The notes under the pieces are model-generated. The model was not told the origin of the DNA, searched no databases, and worked only from the letters and a program-made list of their open reading frames with translations. DNA of 64,000 bases from UBA7374 sp965660635 (lineage in GTDB: Bacteria; Verrucomicrobiota; Verrucomicrobiia; Opitutales; Coraliomargaritaceae). Within the stretch, counting starts at the first letter, position 1. Each line of letters begins with the position of its first letter. Position numbers and translations under genes: made by a program. The stretch is from assembly GCA_965660635.1 (NCBI GenBank), contig CBFIAS010000002.1, positions 1 to 64,000 on the forward strand, in the 5' to 3' direction. This document shows, piece by piece, positions 9,861 to 18,861 of this stretch.

Positions 9861-9888
9861 AAAAACAAAGCCGCGTGAACGCGGCTTT
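9861..9888 (-). terminator. intercistronic terminator between acpP and fabF
   Basis: A perfect 9-bp stem AAAGCCGCG/CGCGGCTTT with a 4-base loop; on the minus strand it is followed by GTTTTT. It fits a partial terminator that lets acpP be made in excess over fabF. Confidence 0.75.
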
Positions 9889-9916
9889 AGGTGATGAAAT
9901 GCACAGGAGAGCCGGA

Positions 9917-10171
9917 TTAGCCGGCTTTTTCCGTGATAAATTTAACGACGTCGCCGACGGTCTGAAGCTTTTCCGCCTCAGATTCCGGGATCTCACCGTC
10001 GATTTCCTCCTTGAACTCCTCCTCGAAAGCCATGATCAGCTCGACTTGGTCGAGGGAATCAGCGCCGAGGTCGTCGAGAAAGGATGCTTCGGGCACGACC
10101 TGCTCAGCGTTCACGTTGAGCTGGTCGACAATGATTGCGGTAACACGTTGTTCAATAGTTTGATCGGACAT
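9917..10171 (-). CDS. acpP: acyl carrier protein
   Basis: The 84-residue acidic protein carries the DSLDQVEL motif, with Ser39 as the site for the 4'-phosphopantetheine arm that holds growing acyl chains in fatty acid synthesis. The length and pI are typical. It lies between fabG (36 bases upstream) and fabF. A candidate enzyme of phosphopantetheine transfer (EntD/Sfp type) lies at 41.5-42.1 kb, although AcpS is usually the one for AcpP. The gene end overlaps a GCCGG/CCGGC hairpin around the TAA. Confidence 0.96.
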   Translation of the reverse strand: MSDQTIEQRVTAIIVDQLNVNAEQVVPEASFLDDLGADSLDQVELIMAFEEEFKEEIDGEIPESEAEKLQTVGDVVKFITEKAG

Positions 10172-10207
10172 AATGTAGTATCTGTTTTATTGGCTGTTAA
10201 AGCAGCA

Positions 10208-10954
10208 TCACATGACCATTCCACCGTCAACCGTAAAAACCTGTCCGGTGATGTAGGATGCGTCGTCGGATGCGAGAAAATCTGTGATCCCGGCAATGTC
10301 TTCGGCTCGGCCCATGCGCTTCATCGGGATGACGCCGACGATGGCCTCCTGCTGCTTCTCGTTCAGCTCAGCCGTCATGTCCGTCTCGATGAAGCCCGGC
10401 GCCACCGCGTTGACCGTCACGTTGCGGGCGGCAAATTCCTTGGCCAGGCTCTTCGTCAGCCCGTGGATGCCCGCCTTGGCGGCGGCGTAATTAGCCTGCC
10501 CGGCGTTGCCCATCAGCCCGATCACCGAGGAAATGTTGATGATGCGGCCCCAGCGCTTGCGCGTCATCGGGCGACCCAGGTGCTTTGACCAGGAGAAGCA
10601 ACTGCCGAGGTTCGTCGAAAGGACTGCGTCCCAGTCCGCATCGTCCATGCGGAAGAGCAGGCCGTCCCGCGTGATGCCCGCGCAGTTCACCAGGACATCC
10701 ACCGTGCCATGCGCTTCAAGGAACTGCTCGGAGGCAGCCTGCACAGCCGCCTTGTCGGCCACGTCCACCGCGAGCGACTCCGCCGAACCGCCCGATCCGT
10801 TGATCGCCTCGGCTACCGCCCCACAGGAAGCAGCCGAGCGGCTGACACAAATCACATGATGCCCGCTGGCCGCAAGGCGCAGGGCGATGGCCTTGCCGAT
10901 TCCGCGGCCCGCCCCTGTTACAAGAGCTACTTTTCTTTCGTCAGCTTCCGTCAT
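10208..10954 (-). CDS. fabG: 3-oxoacyl-ACP reductase
   Basis: FabG reduces 3-ketoacyl-ACP with NADPH in fatty acid elongation. The 248-residue short-chain dehydrogenase has the cofactor loop TGAGRGIG near the N-terminus, NCAGI in the middle, the catalytic Ser in NISSVIG and the YAAAKAG Tyr/Lys pair. The ATG at 10954 (MTEADERK) gives the family length; upstream in-frame codons would extend it 23 residues into the intergenic region. It is the first gene of fabG-acpP-fabF and is divergent from the pseudouridine synthase gene, with about 130 bases between the two starts. Confidence 0.95.
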   Translation of the reverse strand: MTEADERKVALVTGAGRGIGKAIALRLAASGHHVICVSRSAASCGAVAEAINGSGGSAESLAVDVADKAAVQAASEQFLEAHGTVDVLVNCAGITRDGLLFRMDDADWDAVLSTNLGSCFSWSKHLGRPMTRKRWGRIINISSVIGLMGNAGQANYAAAKAGIHGLTKSLAKEFAARNVTVNAVAPGFIETDMTAELNEKQQEAIVGVIPMKRMGRAEDIAGITDFLASDDASYITGQVFTVDGGMVM

Positions 10955-11084
10955 ATTATTTGAATAAATGATCCGGTATGAACCGTCCAGCCGATAGATC
11001 GCCATTAATTTCTTGCGGGGCAAGCATGAATGTTACTTTCGAGCAACATTGACAGCCCCCCTCCCCCTCGGCTCAAGTGCAGCC

Positions 11085-11819
11085 ATGGAAAAAAATCCCG
11101 AGCCGCAGCGCATCCAAAAGCTCATTGCCCAGGCCGGCCTCTGTTCACGCCGCGAGGCCGAACGGCTGATCGAGAACGGCTCCGTGCGGGTCAACGGCAA
11201 GACCGCCGCCCTCGGCGACAAGGCCCTCCCCTCCGATGCCATCTTCGTCAAGAACAAGCCACTCCACATCCCCGAGGCGCGCCCGGTAACCGTGGCCCTG
11301 AACAAGCCCAAGGGCTATCTCTGCACCAACGCCGACCCCCACGCCGAACGCACCGTCTTCGACCTCCTCCCGCCCGACCTCCAGCGCAAACGCATGTTCT
11401 GCGCCGGACGGCTCGACAAGGACAGCGAGGGCCTCCTCATCATCACCAACGACGGGGAACTCGCCCACCAGTTGACTCATCCAGCCGGGCATATCGTCAA
11501 GCGCTACCGTGTGCTCCTCCACCGGGACTTTGACAAAGCCGACATCCCCGCCCTGCTCCACGGCATCGAGTGCGAAGGCGAGCTGCTAAAGGCCGAAAAA
11601 GTCATCCCTGCACCCGCCGTAGGCGAAGACCACTCACGGCGCATGGAGGTCCACCTCCACCACGGCAAAAAACGGGAAGTCCGCCGCCTCTTCGAAGCAA
11701 AGCGCTATTACGTCAAGAAACTCGTGCGCGTCCAGATCGGCGGCATCACCCTCCGGGGCATCCCCAAGGGCGGCATCAAGCCGCTCGGAAAAAAAGACAT
11801 CGAGCGGCTGCTCCGGTAA
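11085..11819 (+). CDS. RsuA/RluB-family pseudouridine synthase
   Basis: The 244-residue enzyme has an N-terminal S4 RNA-binding domain (QKLIAQAGLCSRREAERLIENG) and the catalytic domain with its Asp in GRLDKDSEGLLI. Members isomerise uridine to pseudouridine in 16S or 23S rRNA (RsuA, RluB, RluE and RluF types). The S4 domain and the length are closest to RluB/RsuA, but which site it modifies cannot be told from sequence alone. The ATG at 11085 (MEKNPEPQ) starts right at the S4 domain; upstream in-frame sequence is not conserved-looking. It converges with engB, 21 bases apart. Confidence 0.92.
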   Translation: MEKNPEPQRIQKLIAQAGLCSRREAERLIENGSVRVNGKTAALGDKALPSDAIFVKNKPLHIPEARPVTVALNKPKGYLCTNADPHAERTVFDLLPPDLQRKRMFCAGRLDKDSEGLLIITNDGELAHQLTHPAGHIVKRYRVLLHRDFDKADIPALLHGIECEGELLKAEKVIPAPAVGEDHSRRMEVHLHHGKKREVRRLFEAKRYYVKKLVRVQIGGITLRGIPKGGIKPLGKKDIERLLR

Positions 11820-11840
11820 TAACAGGGCGACAAAGCAGGA

Positions 11841-12488
11841 TCAACCCCGCTTCATCCAGCCCAGTTGGACACCCGATGATCTTTTCTTCCTCGGCTTGGC
11901 CGGCAGCATTCCACCGATAAAAGCCAGCAACTCTCCGCGCCCGCGCCCTGTCTTTGCAGAACAGGCAAAGCGTTCCACCGGTTCAATCCCGGCCTCCCCC
12001 AAGGCCTGCAGGAAAGCCTCCGCATTACCCTCCAACCGGCGACCGGAAAGCTTGTCCAACTTAGTAAAGACAACCGAAAACGGCAGCCCGCACTCCTGCA
12101 GCCAGTGAGCGAATCCAAGATCCCCGTCCTGCGGCGGCAATTGCGAATCCACCAGTAAAAACACCTGCAATAGCCCCTCACGCCCGCTCAGGTACGCGCT
12201 TACACACTCGTTGAAAACCCCCTGCTCCGCCTTGGAGACACGTGCGTACCCGTAGCCCGGCAGGTCAACCAGATGCCAGTCCCCGTTGATCAAATAAAAA
12301 TGCATGCGCCGCGTCTTGCCCGGCTTGCCCGAGGTCTGCGCCATCCCCGAACGCCCCGTTAATAGGTTGATCAGGGAGGACTTGCCCACATTCGATCGCC
12401 CGACAAAGGCAAACTCCGGACGCGCGCCCGCAGGACATTCCTCCAGAGCCATCGCACTGCCAATCGGGCGTACCATCTCAATCTTCAT
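11841..12488 (-). CDS. engB: ribosome biogenesis GTP-binding protein
   Basis: The 215-residue GTPase of the YihA/YsxC/EngB family acts in large-subunit assembly. The G motifs are in order: G1 GRSNVGKSSL, G3 DLPGYGYA, G4 TKLDK, and G5 around SAKTG. The ATG at 12488 (MKIEMVRP) begins close to the usual family start; in-frame sequence upstream overlaps the tRNA-Gln gene and cannot be coding. It lies downstream of tRNA-Gln on the same strand, 80 bases away, and may be transcribed by read-through from it. Confidence 0.93.
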   Translation of the reverse strand: MKIEMVRPIGSAMALEECPAGARPEFAFVGRSNVGKSSLINLLTGRSGMAQTSGKPGKTRRMHFYLINGDWHLVDLPGYGYARVSKAEQGVFNECVSAYLSGREGLLQVFLLVDSQLPPQDGDLGFAHWLQECGLPFSVVFTKLDKLSGRRLEGNAEAFLQALGEAGIEPVERFACSAKTGRGRGELLAFIGGMLPAKPRKKRSSGVQLGWMKRG

Positions 12489-12567
12489 TCGCACAAGATG
12501 CCCACACCACCCGGGAGTGACAAGCCCGCAACAGAGCCGGAACCACCGCTCACCGGAAAAAAAGAAA

Positions 12568-12642
<75 letters not shown>

Positions 12643-12654
12643 CACAAGTCACTC

Positions 12655-12682
12655 AAAGTAGAAAGCTTTGAATCCGCGTCAA
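12655..12682 (-). promoter_or_regulatory. sigma70-type promoter for tRNA-Gln
   Basis: On the minus strand, TTGACG (12677-12682) and TACTTT (12655-12660) are 16 bases apart, and the -10 ends 13 bases before the first base of tRNA-Gln. Spacing and position fit; the -10 is only a partial match. Confidence 0.5.
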
Positions 12683-12798
12683 GCACAGGATAATAGCAAT
12701 CCGCCAGACTTTGACCGACCGCCCGGAAAGCATGGATTGACGCGTCGCGAAAAACCGCGTTAAAAAACAACCCCAACACGAGGCAGACACCAAACAAC

Positions 12799-13536
12799 AT
12801 GCATCCAGAACCCAAGTACAAGCGCGTCATTCTCAAGCTCAGCGGAGAAGTCCTCCGCAACACCGAAGATGGCGAACCGCTCGACGCGGACATCCTCACC
12901 AGCATCTGCAAGGAGGTGAAGAAAATCTACGACATCGGCGTTGAAGTCGGCCTCGTCATCGGCGGAGGCAACATTTTCCGCGGCCTCAGCGGCGCCGAGA
13001 TGCGCGGCGTCGACCGCACTACGGGCGATTACATGGGCATGCTGGCCACAGTCATCAACGGACTCGCCCTCATGGATCGCCTCGAAAAACTCGGCGTCAC
13101 CGTCCGCCTCCAGAGCGCCATCCCCATGGACAAACTGGCCGAGCCCTTCATCCTCCGCCGCGCCACACGCCACCTCGAGCGCGGCCGCGTCGTCATCTTT
13201 GCAGGCGGCACCGGCAACCCCTACTTCTCCACCGATACCTGCGCCGCCCTGCGCGCCAGCGAGATCGGCGCCGACATGCTGATGAAAGCCACCAAAGTGG
13301 ACGGCATCTACGACAAGGACCCAGCCAAGCACGACGACGCCAGGAAATTCGACAAGCTCAACTACATCGACGCCCTGCGAGACCGACTCAACGTCATGGA
13401 CTCCACCGCCTTCTCCCTCTGCATGGAAAACAAAATGCCCATCCTCGTCTTCAGCATGCGCGAGCCCGGCTCCATCCTCCGGGCAGTCATGGGCGAAAGC
13501 ATCGGCACCCTTGTCAACGACGAACCGAACACTTAG
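12799..13536 (+). CDS. pyrH: UMP kinase
   Basis: PyrH phosphorylates UMP to UDP with ATP; bacterial enzymes are hexamers of the amino acid kinase fold, activated by GTP. The 245-residue protein has the family motifs KLSGEVL, GGGNIFRG, and the GTGNPYFSTDT block. The ATG at 12799 gives the standard length. frr follows after 12 bases, the usual bacterial pyrH-frr pairing, and proB starts 5 bases after frr, so the three are likely one operon. Confidence 0.97.
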   Translation: MHPEPKYKRVILKLSGEVLRNTEDGEPLDADILTSICKEVKKIYDIGVEVGLVIGGGNIFRGLSGAEMRGVDRTTGDYMGMLATVINGLALMDRLEKLGVTVRLQSAIPMDKLAEPFILRRATRHLERGRVVIFAGGTGNPYFSTDTCAALRASEIGADMLMKATKVDGIYDKDPAKHDDARKFDKLNYIDALRDRLNVMDSTAFSLCMENKMPILVFSMREPGSILRAVMGESIGTLVNDEPNT

Positions 13537-13548
13537 CACCCGTACATT

Positions 13549-14106
13549 ATGGAAACTGAAGAAATCAAAACCTCCGTCTCGGCCGACATGAAAAAAGCCG
13601 TTGAGCACACCCTCGCCCAGTTCGGCAGCCTCCACACCGGCAAGGCCAGCCCCGGCATGCTCGACAGCGTCAAAGTCGAAGCCTACGGCAGCACCGTCTC
13701 ACTCAAGGAAGTCGCCGCAGTGACTACCCCCGACGCACGCACCATTGTTGTCCAGCCTTGGGACAAGAGCGTCATCCGAGAAGTCGAGAAAGGCATCATC
13801 GACGCCAACCTCGGTTTCAATCCACTAGTTGACGGCGGCATCCTCCGCGTTCCCGTCCCCGAACTCACCGGCGAACGCCGGGACGAACTGGCCAAGCAGG
13901 CAGGCGGCATGGCCGAAGACGGCCGCGTACGCGTACGCCAGGCCCGGAGGGACGGGCTCGACCTTCTCAAGAAGGCCCAGGACGACGGGCTCTCCGAGGA
14001 CGACGCCAAACGTTGCGAAAAGGAGATCCAGTCCGAGCACGACACCCACATCGCGGAGATCAACAACCAGCTCTCCAAAAAGGAAGCCGACCTGAAGAAG
14101 GTCTGA
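13549..14106 (+). CDS. frr: ribosome recycling factor
   Basis: RRF splits the post-termination ribosome together with EF-G. The 185-residue product shows the typical ends (HTLAQFGSLHTGKASPGMLD near the N-terminus, the three-helix bundle Arg/Lys-rich segment RVRQARRDGLDLLKK, and a C-terminal LSKKEADLKKV). It sits in the conserved place after pyrH. The stop is 5 bases before the TTG start of proB. Confidence 0.97.
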   Translation: METEEIKTSVSADMKKAVEHTLAQFGSLHTGKASPGMLDSVKVEAYGSTVSLKEVAAVTTPDARTIVVQPWDKSVIREVEKGIIDANLGFNPLVDGGILRVPVPELTGERRDELAKQAGGMAEDGRVRVRQARRDGLDLLKKAQDDGLSEDDAKRCEKEIQSEHDTHIAEINNQLSKKEADLKKV

Positions 14107-14111
14107 TTGTC

Positions 14112-15173
14112 TTGGCACCACTCGCAAACGCCCGGCGCGTAGTCGTTAAAATCGGCACCGGCGTCCTCACCTCCGGGATCGGAAATATCGATACGGCCCG
14201 CATCGGTACGCTATGCAAGCAAGTCGCCAGTCTCCGCAGCCGCGGCATCGAGGTTGTCCTCGTCAGTTCCGGCTCCATCGGCCTCGGCATGGGCAGGCTC
14301 GGCCTTAAAGAGCGCCCCACCGAACTCGCCCAGTTGCAGGCCTGCGCCGCCGTCGGACAAAGCATCCTGATCAACACCTGGCAATCCGGATTCGACCCGC
14401 ATGAGCTGACTGTCGCGCAAATCCTCCTCACCCGCGAAGACCTCCGTTCCAGGCACCGGCACAACGCCATATTCGACACCGTCGAGCGCCTCCTCGCCAG
14501 CGGCGTCGTCCCCATTGTCAACGAGAACGACACCGTCAGTGCCTCCGAGATCCAGTTCGGCGACAACGACACCCTCTCCGCACTCGTTGCCAGCGTGATG
14601 TGCGCCGACTTGCTCTTTATCCTCTCCAACATCCCCGGCCTGATCGACAAGCAAGGCAGCGGGCAAGTCGTTCCGCTCGTCGAGAAAATCACCCCCGGGA
14701 TCGAGGCCATGGCCGAAGGCACCCGGCAGTCCACCTCCGTCGGCGGCATGATCAGCAAACTCTCCGCCGCCAAGATCGCACAGCGCGCCGGTTGCGGCGT
14801 CCTCATCGGCAGTGGCCAGGACGAAACGCTTTTCCAAACCCTGCTCGCTGGCCAGCAAACCGGCACCTACTTCCCCCCCAGCAGCCAGCCCGTCCAACCC
14901 CATAAACGCTGGATCGCTATTCAAGACAAGACCCGTGGCACAATGACTGTCGATGAAGGCACCGCCAATGCCATTGCAGGATCCGGACAAAGCCTGGCCA
15001 CCAGCGGCATCACCGCCAGCGAAGGCGACTTTGCCGCAGGAGACCTCGTCCTGATCCTCAACCCAAAAGGCGAGACCATCGCCCAAGGCCAGGTGCAACT
15101 CTCCTCCGCTGAACTCGCTGCCGGTGGCTCCGCCATAGCCGTACACCACGACGACCTCGTCCGCCTCGACTAA
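14112..15173 (+). CDS. proB: glutamate 5-kinase
   Basis: ProB phosphorylates glutamate at the gamma carboxyl, the first step of proline synthesis. The 353-residue chain has an amino acid kinase domain (VVVKIGTGVL, LVSSGSIGLG, VPIVNENDTV) and a C-terminal PUA domain (about residues 265-350). No ATG lies near the start of similarity; I take the TTG at 14112, 5 bases past the frr stop, with AAGAAGG (14095-14101) as ribosome binding site. proC is 5 kb downstream; proA is not here. Its stop codon overlaps that of uvrB, which comes from the other strand. Confidence 0.93.
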   Translation: MAPLANARRVVVKIGTGVLTSGIGNIDTARIGTLCKQVASLRSRGIEVVLVSSGSIGLGMGRLGLKERPTELAQLQACAAVGQSILINTWQSGFDPHELTVAQILLTREDLRSRHRHNAIFDTVERLLASGVVPIVNENDTVSASEIQFGDNDTLSALVASVMCADLLFILSNIPGLIDKQGSGQVVPLVEKITPGIEAMAEGTRQSTSVGGMISKLSAAKIAQRAGCGVLIGSGQDETLFQTLLAGQQTGTYFPPSSQPVQPHKRWIAIQDKTRGTMTVDEGTANAIAGSGQSLATSGITASEGDFAAGDLVLILNPKGETIAQGQVQLSSAELAAGGSAIAVHHDDLVRLD

Positions 15174-17248
15174 TCTTTCTTCCGGGCCTTCGCCTTGCGC
15201 GGCAACCCCTGCGAATTATAAACCCCGCGGCTCCGGGACTTGCGCCCCGGCTTCGACTTCGCCGCTCCAGTCGCAGTGTCCACCTTGCCCCCTTGCAGCA
15301 CCTCGATCTGGTCGCGCAGCATCGCTGCCTTCTCGAACTCCAGCTTCCGCGCCGCTTCCAGCATCTCCTCCTCCATCCCGGCTATGACCTCAGCCACCTC
15401 CTGGCCGGAAGCTTCGGAAACCGCCGCCTCCTCGTCCTCCGACTGCCCGTATTTCTTGCCCGGTGTCTGCAGGCTCTCGTCCAGCCCGCGCTGCACGCTC
15501 TTCGGCACAATGCCGTGCGCCTCGTTGTAGGCCATCTGCTTCTCCCTCCGGTGGCGCGTCGTCTCCAGCGTCTGCCGGATCGACTCCGTCACCGTGTCCG
15601 CGTAGAGGATCACCCGCCCCTTTTCGTGGCGCGCCGCCCGGCCCGCCGTCTGGATCAGGCTCGTCGCGCTGCGCAAGAAACCCTCCTTGTCCGCATCGAG
15701 AATGCCGACCAGCGCCACCTCCGGCAGGTCCAATCCCTCCCGGAGGAGATTCACCCCGACCAGCACATCGAAGTCACCCCTCCGCAGACGCCGCAGAATC
15801 TCCACCCGCTCGATCGCGTCGATGTCCGAATGCAAATACTCCACCTTCAGCCCCCCCTCCCGGAGGAAATCCGACAAGTCCTCCGACATCCGCTTGGTCA
15901 GCGTCGTCAACAAAGTCCTCTCACCCGCCTCCACCGCCTTCCGCACCTCGCCCATCACGTCCTCCACCTGCCCCCGGATCGGCCGCAGTTCCATCTCCGG
16001 ATCAAGCAGGCCGGTCGGCCGGATCAACTGCTCCGCTACAGTCTGCGAAACACCCATCTCGTAGGGCGTCGGCGTCGCCGAGACGTAGATCGTCTGACCC
16101 GTGATCGATTCAAACTCCTCGAACTTCTGCGGGCGGTTGTCCAGAGCCGAGGGCAAGCGGAACCCGTGCTCCACCAGCCGTTCCTTCCGCGCGCGGTCGC
16201 CGTTGTACATCGCACGCACCTGCGGCAACGTCACATGACTCTCATCGACGAAGAGCAGGAAATCCTCCGGAAAAAAATCAATCAGGCAAAAAGGCCGGTC
16301 ACCCGGCTTGCGGCCCGAGAGATAACGAGAGTAGTTCTCGATCCCCGTGCAAAAGCCCATCTCCTGCAACAACTCGATATCGTACTCCGTGCGCATCCGG
16401 ATCCGTTGTGCCTCCAGCAAGCAGTTATTGGCCTCGAACCAGCCCACCCGCTGCTCCAACTCCCCGCGGATGCCCGCCACCGCCTGCTCAATCTTGCCCC
16501 GCGATGTCGCGTACTGGGTCGCCGGATACAAATGAAAACTCCCGATCGACTGGCCCGTCTCCCCGGTCAGCGGATCCAGGGCGCGGATCGACTCCAGTTC
16601 GTCACCCCAGAACTCAACCCGGATGGCCGTCTCCATGTAGGCCGGAAAGACGTCCACAACATCACCACGCACACGGAACGTCCCCCGCTTGAAGTCGATG
16701 TCGTTGCGCTCGTAGAGAATTTCAACCAGGCGGGCCAGGAATGTGTCCCGCGCGATCTCCAATCCAGGAGCAAGCGGCAGCATCATCTCCTTGAAATCCT
16801 CCGGCGAGCCAAGTCCGTAGATGCAAGAAACCGAAGCCACCACGATCACATCGCGGCGGCTGATCAGCGAAGAAGCAGCAGAAATCCGCAGGCGCTCGAT
16901 GTCGTCGTTGATCGAAGAGTCCTTCTCGATGTAGGTGTCGGTCTGCGGTATGTAGGCCTCCGGCTGGTAATAATCGTAATAGCTCACGAAGTACTCCACC
17001 GCGTTCTCCGGAAAAAACGCCTTGAACTCCGAGTACAACTGGGCGGCCAGCGTCTTGTTGTGGGAGATAACCAGAGCCGGGCGCTGCAACTCGTGCATCA
17101 CGTTTGCCATCGTGAAGGTCTTGCCCGAACCCGTCACCCCGAGCAGCGTCTGCCGTCCGTTACCTGCCCGCACAGACTCAACCAGTGACCGGATCGCCCC
17201 CGGCTGGTCGCCACGCGGGGCGTACTCGCTGTGCAGTTTCAAATCCAC
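15170..17248 (-). CDS. uvrB: excinuclease ABC subunit B
   Basis: UvrB verifies DNA damage handed over by UvrA and recruits UvrC in nucleotide excision repair. The 692-residue protein has Walker A (GVTGSGKTFT), the beta-hairpin (SYYDYYQPEAYIP), the DExH-like box (FVDESHVTLPQ), helicase motifs V-VI (GVNLLREGLDLPE, QTAGRAARH) and a C-terminal UVR domain (EEEMLEAARKLEFEKAAMLRD). The GTG at 17248 (VDLKLHSEY) is the best start because sequence upstream runs into the folD leader. The last 15 residues are basic. It shares a 4-base tail-to-tail overlap with proB. Confidence 0.96.
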   Translation of the reverse strand: MDLKLHSEYAPRGDQPGAIRSLVESVRAGNGRQTLLGVTGSGKTFTMANVMHELQRPALVISHNKTLAAQLYSEFKAFFPENAVEYFVSYYDYYQPEAYIPQTDTYIEKDSSINDDIERLRISAASSLISRRDVIVVASVSCIYGLGSPEDFKEMMLPLAPGLEIARDTFLARLVEILYERNDIDFKRGTFRVRGDVVDVFPAYMETAIRVEFWGDELESIRALDPLTGETGQSIGSFHLYPATQYATSRGKIEQAVAGIRGELEQRVGWFEANNCLLEAQRIRMRTEYDIELLQEMGFCTGIENYSRYLSGRKPGDRPFCLIDFFPEDFLLFVDESHVTLPQVRAMYNGDRARKERLVEHGFRLPSALDNRPQKFEEFESITGQTIYVSATPTPYEMGVSQTVAEQLIRPTGLLDPEMELRPIRGQVEDVMGEVRKAVEAGERTLLTTLTKRMSEDLSDFLREGGLKVEYLHSDIDAIERVEILRRLRRGDFDVLVGVNLLREGLDLPEVALVGILDADKEGFLRSATSLIQTAGRAARHEKGRVILYADTVTESIRQTLETTRHRREKQMAYNEAHGIVPKSVQRGLDESLQTPGKKYGQSEDEEAAVSEASGQEVAEVIAGMEEEMLEAARKLEFEKAAMLRDQIEVLQGGKVDTATGAAKSKPGRKSRSRGVYNSQGLPRKAKARKKD

Positions 17249-17344
17249 GACTATAGAAAAACCGGCCCGCGCCGAAGCGCAAGCGCAAGCCCCTATCTGC
17301 CATCCTGGGTTGACGGGCGGCACCGGCCAAGCCTTGCTGTCTAC

Positions 17345-18220
17345 ATGCAAGTCATCGACGGAAACGCCATCGCAGAATCCATCATCGGGGAACTCACCGC
17401 CCAGGTCGCCGCGCTCTCCGGGGCAAAGCCCGCGGTCGCCTTTATCCGCGTCGGAGACGACCCGGCCTCGGTCTCCTATGTCAGTAAAAAACAAAAGACC
17501 GCCGAACGCATCGGCATCCAGAGCAGCCTCCACCTGCTGCCCGAAGACGTCTCAAGCGATGCCCTCTTTGAAAAGATCGATGCCCTCAACGCCGACCCGC
17601 AAGTCCATGGAATCCTTGTACAGGCACCCCTCCCAGCCCACATTGACGAGACCGGGACCTTCAACCGCGTCGCTCCGGAGAAGGACGTCGACGGCTTTAA
17701 CACCATCAACATCGGCCGTCTCTGCCAGGAAGATGAGCGTGGTTTCGTTGCTTGCACCCCGGCAGGCATCGTTGAACTCATTCAACACAGCGGCATCGAA
17801 ACTGAAGGACGACATGTCGTCATCCTCGGCCGAAGCCAGATCGTCGGCAAACCCGCTGCCCTGCTAATGATGCGAAAAGCCGTGCCCGGCAACGCCACTG
17901 TCACACTATGCCACTCCCGCACACGTGACCTGCCAGCCATCACCCGGCAGGCAGACATCCTCATCGCCGCAATCGGCCGTCCAAACTTCGTCACCGCGGA
18001 AATGGTCCGCGATGGAGTCTCCGTCATCGACGTTGGGATCAACCGCGTGGAAGACCCCTCCAGGCCCCGCGGCTACCGCCTCGTCGGCGACGTCGATTAT
18101 CCCGCCGTCTCCGCCAAAGCCGCCCACATCACCCCCGTGCCCGGCGGCGTCGGCCCCATGACCGTCGCCATGCTCATGAAAAACACCCTCAAGGCTTACC
18201 TCGCCACCCAGACCACATGA
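17345..18220 (+). CDS. folD: methylenetetrahydrofolate dehydrogenase / cyclohydrolase
   Basis: FolD interconverts 5,10-methylene-, methenyl- and 10-formyl-tetrahydrofolate, feeding purine and formyl-Met synthesis. The 291-residue protein shows the catalytic Lys in SYVSKKQK, the QAPLP motif, the CTPAGI block, the dinucleotide-binding GRSQIVGKPAA, and the C-terminal TPVPGGVGPMT signature. The ATG at 17345 begins at the usual MQVIDG. It is divergent from uvrB; about 96 bases separate the starts. The stop overlaps the next start (ATGA), so folD and the RDD gene are translationally coupled. Confidence 0.97.
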   Translation: MQVIDGNAIAESIIGELTAQVAALSGAKPAVAFIRVGDDPASVSYVSKKQKTAERIGIQSSLHLLPEDVSSDALFEKIDALNADPQVHGILVQAPLPAHIDETGTFNRVAPEKDVDGFNTINIGRLCQEDERGFVACTPAGIVELIQHSGIETEGRHVVILGRSQIVGKPAALLMMRKAVPGNATVTLCHSRTRDLPAITRQADILIAAIGRPNFVTAEMVRDGVSVIDVGINRVEDPSRPRGYRLVGDVDYPAVSAKAAHITPVPGGVGPMTVAMLMKNTLKAYLATQTT

Positions 18221-18843
18221 ACGGCAGCGAACCACCCGGCCCCGGCGAACCGGACGGCCAGCCCAAGCCAGGAAACGTCCTCGACTCCGTCTTCCGCCAG
18301 GACGGCCCCATGCCCCCGGCCCGTCTTTCCCTCCGTGCCATCGCACTGCTCATGGACGCCGTTGTCCTCTTCCTCGTAGCCAACTTCATCATCCTCAAGA
18401 TCGTCTGGCCCGAGGCCCATCCCGGCGCCATCGCTGAATACACCGCATGGTTCGAAGCCTTTACCCGCAATCTGGCCAACAAGGAACCCCTGCCCGCGAT
18501 GAACCCCTCCCTGCTCGATGACCTGAGCGACGCATACAGCATCCAGATCATCGTCTCATGGGTATATTTTGCCATCGGTGAAAGCCTCTTCAACGGTGCA
18601 TCCCTCGGCAAACGCACCTTCCGCCTGCGCACCGTCGGCACCGTCACCCTCGGCCCTGCAACTTTCTTCACCGGCATTTTCCGCGCCGGCCTGAAGACCT
18701 TTCTCCTCTTCTATCTCTTCCCTCTCCTTCTCATCGGCAACCTCATTGTCATGCGTTTCAACAAGCGTGGCCAGGCCGGACATGACCTCCTCAGCCGGAC
18801 AGCCGTGGTCGATGAGAAAAAAATGCTCCAAAATTCCCCCTGA
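18217..18843 (+). CDS. RDD family membrane protein
   Basis: The 208-residue protein has a short Pro/Gly-rich N-terminus followed by an RDD domain. The first helix lies around RAIALLMDAVVLFLVANFII, where the family Arg-Asp pattern appears as R...D; the second helix is around IIVSWVYFAIGESLF, with SLGKRTFRLRTV after it, and a third helix lies at FLLFYLFPLLLIGNLIV. RDD proteins are inner-membrane proteins; some are cation antiporters, and most have no known role. It overlaps folD by 4 bases, which implies co-expression but not a shared pathway. Confidence 0.85.
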   Translation: MNGSEPPGPGEPDGQPKPGNVLDSVFRQDGPMPPARLSLRAIALLMDAVVLFLVANFIILKIVWPEAHPGAIAEYTAWFEAFTRNLANKEPLPAMNPSLLDDLSDAYSIQIIVSWVYFAIGESLFNGASLGKRTFRLRTVGTVTLGPATFFTGIFRAGLKTFLLFYLFPLLLIGNLIVMRFNKRGQAGHDLLSRTAVVDEKKMLQNSP

Positions 18844-18861
18844 CCCCGCATCACACCTGTC

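Noticed and set aside
15293..17188. A 631-codon frame antisense to uvrB.
   Set aside because: Its product is an Arg/His/Leu-rich string typical of antisense frames in GC-rich DNA; uvrB on the other strand has all its motifs.
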